From NCBI RefSeq assembly GCF_019457615.1, contig NZ_CP080414.1:339501-403500 (forward strand): DNA of 64,000 nucleotides, read 5' to 3'. Shown in pieces: positions 59,102 through 64,000 of this stretch. The notes beneath the pieces were generated by a model. That model ran no database searches. It saw nothing but the letters and a program-made list of their open reading frames with translations, and was not told the origin of the DNA. The position numbers were made by a program, and so were the translations under genes. This DNA is from Shewanella zhangzhouensis. Its GTDB lineage: Bacteria > Pseudomonadota > Gammaproteobacteria > Enterobacterales > Shewanellaceae. The first letter of the stretch is position 1, and every line of letters begins with the position of its first letter.

Positions 59102-60454
59102 ATGAAAAAGAGTGTACTGACTTTTGCCGTATCAGCGGCTCTTATGGGGATTACGACTCAGGTTAACGCTGCCGGTTTCCAGCTGGCCGAATATTCTGCC
59201 ACCGGTCTTGGCCGTGCCTTTGCCGGTGAAGCGGCGATGGCGGACAACGCCGCAGCTCAGGCCCGTAACCCTGCCATGCTGGCGTACCTGAGCGGTCGTC
59301 AGGTGTCTGGCGGTGGCATCTACGTGGCTACCGAAGTAGACGTGACAGGTGATGTGCATATTGCTTCTCCTGTACTGGGTCCTCAGGGCGTGACGCTGAA
59401 TGCCGACGCCTATGACGTTGCCGACAGCGCCCTTATCCCTAACTTCTATTACTCAAGCCAAATCAACGACAACTGGACCTGGGGTCTGGCGGTGAACTCC
59501 AACTACGGTCTGGCCACCGAGCTGCCTGCCACTCACGCGGCCTCCTTGTTTGGCCATCACACCGAAATCACCACGGTTGAGTTCAACCCCAACATCGCTT
59601 ATCGCCTGAACGATGCCGTAACCCTGGGCGCCGGTGTTCGCATTGTGTATGGTGACGGGAGCATTGGTGCCGCCACACCTTACTGGGTGGGTGCCATCAA
59701 GGCCAATCCTAACCTGCCACCACAAATTGCCGCGCGTCTGCCTGAGCCTGGTACTGTGCTCAAGACCATGGAAGGCGACGATGTGAGCTATGGCTGGCAA
59801 GTGGGTGGTAGCTGGCAGCCTTCTGAAAACCACAGATTCGGCCTGGCCTATCACAGCGGTGTAGAGCTGGAGCTGTCCGGCACAGCTGATGGTCTTATCT
59901 ACACAGGTGGCCAGAACCTGGATATCGACGGTTATCTGCCATTGGAGCTGCCAGCCTTTGCCGAGCTCTCTTCCTTCCATCAGCTGAGTGACGATGTGGC
60001 GCTGCACGCCAGCGTTAACTGGACCCAGTGGAGCGTGTTCGACCGTCTGGTGGCATACTTCCCCGGCGAAACCAAGCCAGTGGGTGGCATCGAGTCAGAT
60101 CTGGTGAAAGAAGAGAACTTCAAGGACAACTGGCGCGTTGCCGTAGGTTCTACCTGGAACGTGAACAAAGACTGGACCGTCCGCAGCGGCTTTGCAGTTG
60201 ACCGCACTGCCGTGGATGATGAGTTCCGTACCACCACCATCCCTGACTCCGACCGTTTGTGGTTCAGCCTGGGTGCCGGTTACCGCGCCAGCGAAAACCT
60301 GACTGTGGATATGGCCATCACTTATATTCGTGCCCACGGTTTCGCGCCTATTGATGAACATCAGGACCTGGCCGGTCTGGCTCAGGTCAGCTTTAACGGT
60401 GAAGCCGGTGGCAGCGTGTGGCTGGCCGGTTTGCAGTTAAGCTATAAGATGTAA
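59102..60454 (+). CDS. fadL: FadL/OmpP1-family outer-membrane transporter
   Basis: The protein is 450 residues from ATG 59102 (AGAGA upstream; ATG 59096 also possible). The signal peptide ends VNAA. The mature N-terminus, AGFQLAEYSATGLGRAFAGE then ARNPAML, is the FadL hatch signature, and the rest alternates as a beta-barrel ending LQLSYKM. It takes up long-chain fatty acids or other hydrophobic compounds. It is monocistronic, with a terminator 13 bases after the stop. Confidence 0.93.
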   Translation: MKKSVLTFAVSAALMGITTQVNAAGFQLAEYSATGLGRAFAGEAAMADNAAAQARNPAMLAYLSGRQVSGGGIYVATEVDVTGDVHIASPVLGPQGVTLNADAYDVADSALIPNFYYSSQINDNWTWGLAVNSNYGLATELPATHAASLFGHHTEITTVEFNPNIAYRLNDAVTLGAGVRIVYGDGSIGAATPYWVGAIKANPNLPPQIAARLPEPGTVLKTMEGDDVSYGWQVGGSWQPSENHRFGLAYHSGVELELSGTADGLIYTGGQNLDIDGYLPLELPAFAELSSFHQLSDDVALHASVNWTQWSVFDRLVAYFPGETKPVGGIESDLVKEENFKDNWRVAVGSTWNVNKDWTVRSGFAVDRTAVDDEFRTTTIPDSDRLWFSLGAGYRASENLTVDMAITYIRAHGFAPIDEHQDLAGLAQVSFNGEAGGSVWLAGLQLSYKM

Positions 60455-60466
60455 TAGCGTGTTTGA

Positions 60467-60493
60467 AAAAAGCCCCGCCCGTGCGGGGCTTTT
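60467..60493 (+). terminator. Terminator of fadL
   Basis: AAAAGCCCCGC pairs with GCGGGGCTTTT around a 4-base loop. Confidence 0.93.
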
Positions 60494-60581
60494 GCTTGCG
60501 CCAATATCTTGTATAGTGTTGCTTTTGTGACAGTGTGTTTACGCTGCATACAGGCCAATTCCGCAAAACAAGAGGTGTTCG

Positions 60582-61046
60582 ATGAAACCCGCTTTCCTGC
60601 TCGCTGCTCTGCTTTCCATTCCTGCCGCTGCACAGGCTTCTCCCGAAGCCGTGGTGCGTGAGTTTCTGGCAGGGTTCAATCAACAGAATGTGGCTCAGAT
60701 GCTGGCCCAAACAAACCAAGCCGTGTATTGGAACCATATCAAAGGCCAAAAGGTGGACACCAAGGCCGAGAGCCAGACTGAGTTTGGTGCGGCACTGCAG
60801 GACTATTTTGAATCTCTGCCCGGTGCGCATGCTGAAATACTGTCGCTGACCGTGTCCGGCAGCTACGTCAGTATTCTCGAGCAGGTCAGTTGGAACCTCG
60901 ATGGTGAAATCAACAGTCAGTGCTCTATTGGTGTGTATGAGCTGGTGGGCGAGAAGATTTCGTCTATCTGGTATTACCCTGCCCATGGCTGTGAGCCCAG
61001 AGATGCTGTGATGGAAGACGCACCTGAAGTACTGACACAAGAATAA
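60582..61046 (+). CDS. Exported NTF2/SnoaL-like protein
   Basis: The 154-residue protein has a signal peptide (cleavage after AAQA) and an NTF2-like cone fold: VVREFLAGFNQQNVAQMLAQT, then a WNLDGEI beta-strand segment and a YYPAHGC tail. Such domains bind small ligands or act as enzymes; no catalytic set is evident. It starts 12 bases before glpK on the same strand and may share its transcript, although no functional link to glycerol is apparent. Confidence 0.75.
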   Translation: MKPAFLLAALLSIPAAAQASPEAVVREFLAGFNQQNVAQMLAQTNQAVYWNHIKGQKVDTKAESQTEFGAALQDYFESLPGAHAEILSLTVSGSYVSILEQVSWNLDGEINSQCSIGVYELVGEKISSIWYYPAHGCEPRDAVMEDAPEVLTQE

Positions 61047-61058
61047 AAGGACTGCCCA

Positions 61059-62543
61059 GTGGACAAGCAATATGTGGTTGCGCTGGATCAGGGCACAACC
61101 AGCTCCCGCGCCATTGTTTTTGACAGGGATGCCAACCTGGTGGCAGTGTCGCAGCGCGAATTCACCCAAATTTACCCCAAGGGCGGCTGGGTTGAGCACG
61201 ATCCCATGGAGCTCTGGGCCTCCCAGAGCTCGACTCTGATTGAAGTCCTGGCCCGGGCCGGTATTCACAGCGACGAAGTGGCTGCTATCGGTATCACCAA
61301 TCAGCGTGAAACCACCATCATCTGGGATAAGCACACGGGTAAACCTGTGTGCAATGCCATTGTATGGCAGTGCCGCCGCAGCGCCGCCATTTGTGAAGCG
61401 CTTAAAGCGCAGGGTTTGGAGCCGCTGTTTCGCGATAAAACCGGCCTCCTGCTCGACCCTTATTTTTCCGGCACCAAAATCAAATGGATCCTCGACAATG
61501 TGCCCGGTGTGCGTGAGCGTGCCGACGCGGGTGAGCTGCTGTTTGGTACCGTGGATACCTGGCTGGTGTGGAAACTCACCGAAGGCAAGGTCCATGTGAC
61601 CGACCCCACCAATGCCTCGCGTACCCTGATGTACAACATCCACAGGGGCGAATGGGACCCAGAGTTGCTTAAGGCACTGGATATTCCAGCCAGTTTATTG
61701 CCCGAAGTGAAGTCGTCTCAGGCGGTGTACGGCACTACCCGTATCGCCGGTGAGGGCACCGAAATTCCGGTGGCGGGCATGGCTGGCGATCAGCAGGCGG
61801 CGCTCTTTGGCCAGCTGTGTGTCGAGCCCGGTATGGCCAAGAACACCTACGGCACCGGCTGCTTTTTGCTGATGAATACCGGTAAGCAGGCGGTGAAATC
61901 AGAGCATGGCCTGCTGACCACCATTGCAGTGGGCGATGATGGTGGTATCAGCTATGCGCTGGAAGGGGCCGTGTTTATGGGCGGCGCCACAATTCAATGG
62001 CTTAGGGACGAGCTGGGGCTTATCCGCGATGCCAGCGATACCGAATACTTTGCCTCCAAGGTAGACGACACCAATGGCGTGTACCTGGTGCCTGCCTTTG
62101 TCGGCCTGGGCGCCCCTTATTGGGACCCGGATGCCCGTGGCACTCTGGTGGGACTGACCAGGGGCGCCAACCGCAATCACATCATCCGGGCGGCGCTGGA
62201 GTCCATCGCCTACCAAAGCCGTGATTTACTGGATGCCATGAGTAAAGACAGCGGCGTGGCGCTTAAGCAACTTAAGGTAGATGGCGGGGCGGTAGCCAAC
62301 GATTTTCTGATGCAGTTTCAGGCGGATATCTCGGGAGTTGAGGTACTGCGCCCAGCGCTCACCGAAACCACCGCTATGGGAGCGGCATTCCTCGGTGGTC
62401 TCGCCGTTGGTTTCTGGTCCTGTGTGGATGAAATCCGCCATAAAAGCGGCATCGACAGGCGCTTTGTGCCTTTGATGGATAATAAAGAAAGAGCGGCTCT
62501 ATACCTTGGATGGCAAGATGCCGTGCGCCGCAGCCTGAGCTAA
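61059..62543 (+). CDS. glpK: Glycerol kinase
   Basis: The 494-residue FGGY-family kinase starts with GTG 61059 (AAAAGGA upstream). LDQGTTSSRAIVFD phosphate motif, GWVEHDP, TNQRETTIIWD and the C-terminal VDGGAVANDFLMQFQAD are all glycerol-kinase signatures. It phosphorylates glycerol to glycerol-3-phosphate. No glpF or glpD gene lies in the window. Confidence 0.96.
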   Translation: MDKQYVVALDQGTTSSRAIVFDRDANLVAVSQREFTQIYPKGGWVEHDPMELWASQSSTLIEVLARAGIHSDEVAAIGITNQRETTIIWDKHTGKPVCNAIVWQCRRSAAICEALKAQGLEPLFRDKTGLLLDPYFSGTKIKWILDNVPGVRERADAGELLFGTVDTWLVWKLTEGKVHVTDPTNASRTLMYNIHRGEWDPELLKALDIPASLLPEVKSSQAVYGTTRIAGEGTEIPVAGMAGDQQAALFGQLCVEPGMAKNTYGTGCFLLMNTGKQAVKSEHGLLTTIAVGDDGGISYALEGAVFMGGATIQWLRDELGLIRDASDTEYFASKVDDTNGVYLVPAFVGLGAPYWDPDARGTLVGLTRGANRNHIIRAALESIAYQSRDLLDAMSKDSGVALKQLKVDGGAVANDFLMQFQADISGVEVLRPALTETTAMGAAFLGGLAVGFWSCVDEIRHKSGIDRRFVPLMDNKERAALYLGWQDAVRRSLS

Positions 62544-62577
62544 ATGGGTTTAAACAGAGGCTTGAACCAGGGGGCAA

Positions 62578-63648
62578 TTACTGCGCCCTGATGGTATTTA
62601 TGCGTTCACTCAAGTCGGGATGAGTGCTTAGCCAACTGGGTATGTTAGACATCCCCGGCTGAGCCTCCAGTTTTTGATACAGATCAGCCAACGGCTTCGT
62701 ACTGCCGTATATTGACTGCATCTGCTTGATGGCAAAGGCGTCAGCTTCACGCTCATCGTGACGAGAATACCCCAGGGTTAGCCCCAGTACTGCAGAACTT
62801 GCCATGATATCTGCCAGTCCACTGCTGTCACCCATAATCATGGCGACGGTGACAGATAGCAGTGTACTCTGGATCAGGGAAGTCATCAGGTGGTTATAAT
62901 GATGATGGCCAAGCTCATGCAGTATCACACTCTCCAGCTCACCTTTATCAATCGCTAAATTGATCATGGCGTCGGTTAACACCACGCTGCCATCAGCAAG
63001 GGCGAACGCATTTATCATGCCCGGATGGGGAACATCATTGGATGAAGGATTGAGAATGAGCCCGTCTGGCAGTTTGCTTCCCATCATATAAAGCTTTGGG
63101 GCGGGATGAAACTGGTACCCTTGCGAGTCCAGCTGGCTTAATAGCGAATGGAAGGTTTTTTGGACTTGGGCCTGAGTCTTGGCATCTAGATGCGACTCTC
63201 CTAAACCCAGGCTTTCCATGCTGTCGCGGCTGTATTCTCCCAAATATTCCTGCACCGAAACAGGCATCATGGCCGCAAGTGTTTTAGCAGCCAGCGGCAA
63301 ACCAAATCGATAAGTACCCCACATAAGAAAGAGCAGTATGGCACTGCATAAAATGGCCAGCGAAAGATGACGTTCAATACTTGCTACCAGGGAAGGGCGA
63401 TTGTGCCTTTTTATCCAGTCGTTAAGTTTAGCGGTGTCACTGGATACAAATACCCATCCTCCATTGAAGCAAAGGTTGCGGGCCAGATTGCCAACTGCGT
63501 CTGTTATTCCAATAACCTCAAGATGGCTCTTACACTGATAAACGTCAGAGCTGAGTGTCACGAACCCTTGATCATCCAAACGCACGGCTGCGGGATGCTT
63601 TTTAGCTTGTTTGGGGGCGAGTAAATGCCCTTCGATAAGTATTACCAT
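62578..63648 (-). CDS. M48-family membrane metalloprotease
   Basis: The protein is 356 residues from ATG 63648 (GTG 63660 possible). An N-terminal ~95-residue domain of the DUF7092 type precedes a membrane helix (about 110-130). The zinc protease has HELGHHHYNHL, with the third ligand in SRHDEREADAFA, and a C-terminal STHPDLSERI motif as in Oma1/HtpX-like peptidases. Its start is 1 base after the stop of the DUF898 gene, so the two form an operon. It is convergent with glpK. Confidence 0.9.
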   Translation of the reverse strand: MVILIEGHLLAPKQAKKHPAAVRLDDQGFVTLSSDVYQCKSHLEVIGITDAVGNLARNLCFNGGWVFVSSDTAKLNDWIKRHNRPSLVASIERHLSLAILCSAILLFLMWGTYRFGLPLAAKTLAAMMPVSVQEYLGEYSRDSMESLGLGESHLDAKTQAQVQKTFHSLLSQLDSQGYQFHPAPKLYMMGSKLPDGLILNPSSNDVPHPGMINAFALADGSVVLTDAMINLAIDKGELESVILHELGHHHYNHLMTSLIQSTLLSVTVAMIMGDSSGLADIMASSAVLGLTLGYSRHDEREADAFAIKQMQSIYGSTKPLADLYQKLEAQPGMSNIPSWLSTHPDLSERINTIRAQ

Positions 63649-63649
63649 A

Positions 63650-64000
63650 TTAAATGGCACCGATATTCAAGTCGAATATATCAACCATTTCATCTGCAAT
63701 GGCATTATCGGTTCCGGCATTGTGATCCTGTATATGCGCGAAACCCATATCTCCCGATGCATGGGTATATTCTGCCAAATATGTTGCCGTTCGAATGTCA
63801 ACCCAAGGGCGGCCTAGACCTAGGGTGAATATGGTAATGAGCGCGTTGGTAAGCATTAGGCCAATGAAGCCAGATACTGGGATATTTGAGCTGAGACGCA
63901 GATTGTCATCAATAGCAATCTGGTTAAACAGATAGTTGCGAGTCTTCGCTTTGATAAAGCCGTAGACTATGGTGCCAAAAATAAAGATTGAAAAATATAG
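63650..64000 (-). CDS. yjgN: DUF898/YjgN-family membrane protein, C-terminal part (cut by window end)
   Basis: The frame is open from the window end to TAA at 63650, giving 116 residues. KTRNYLFNQ, LRLSSNIPVSGFIGLMLTNALITIFTLGLGRPWVDIRTATYLAE is spread over the last ~80 residues and matches the end of YjgN/DUF898 proteins (multi-helix inner-membrane proteins of unknown role). It directly precedes the M48 protease gene. Confidence 0.85.
   Translation of the reverse strand, partial: LYFSIFIFGTIVYGFIKAKTRNYLFNQIAIDDNLRLSSNIPVSGFIGLMLTNALITIFTLGLGRPWVDIRTATYLAEYTHASGDMGFAHIQDHNAGTDNAIADEMVDIFDLNIGAI

Noticed and set aside
60393..61643. 416-residue antisense frame over fadL, NTF2-like and glpK genes
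   Set aside because: It spans several well-supported genes and a terminator; shadow of coding bias.

Overview
The window reads as a gammaproteobacterial chromosome, most likely Shewanella or a close relative. This is inferred from the housekeeping order yicC / rph-pyrE / folE / slmA-dut-coaBC / radC-rpmB-rpmG / argA / rarD / recQ / leuABCD / fadL / glpK, and from a TonB-receptor-driven glycan locus under a LacI regulator. No rRNA, tRNA or CRISPR array was seen.

Positions 1-19.2 kb hold a locus for breaking down high-mannose N-glycans. It starts with the end of a LacI regulator and a promoter overlapped by a perfect LacI-type operator. Then come a TonB receptor, a lipoprotein with four discoidin-like repeats, a GH99 lipoprotein, a GlcNAc kinase, a Tat-exported glycosylasparaginase, a GH85 endo-beta-N-acetylglucosaminidase, CutC, a GH2 beta-mannosidase, a sodium:solute symporter and a GH92 alpha-mannosidase lipoprotein. 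Most junctions overlap by 1-7 bases. The set can cut Man-rich N-glycans from Asn, trim them to Man-GlcNAc, import that, and feed GlcNAc into the cell.

Positions 19,237-39,160 are a ~19.9 kb genomic island inserted in the 3' end of yicC. A P4-like tyrosine integrase lies beside yicC. The displaced native last codons of yicC survive at the far end (EQIQNVE-stop, against EQIQNIE-stop in the gene now), so both ends can be set to the base. The island has a satellite-like core (two AlpA-like proteins, a DUF927 ATPase, small membrane proteins, several repeat structures), an AbiE toxin-antitoxin pair, and a 12 kb leftward operon. That operon runs: small HTH protein, Zn-ribbon adenine DNA methylase, Cas4-like/RNase H-like nuclease, Dna2/Upf1-like SF1 helicase, an unlisted 36-codon ORF, HamA nuclease and HamB helicase (Hachiman), and a 461-residue protein of unknown function. 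The joining of a methylase and a split nuclease-helicase to Hachiman is the strongest candidate here for an undescribed composite defence system.

Positions 39.1-64 kb are conserved chromosome: RNA processing and pyrimidine genes, coenzyme A, dUTPase, nucleoid occlusion, ribosomal proteins L28 and L33, arginine synthesis with a perfect ARG box, RecQ, a leucine operon with a leader peptide and attenuator, a FadL porin, glycerol kinase, an M48 protease, and a DUF898 protein cut by the window end.
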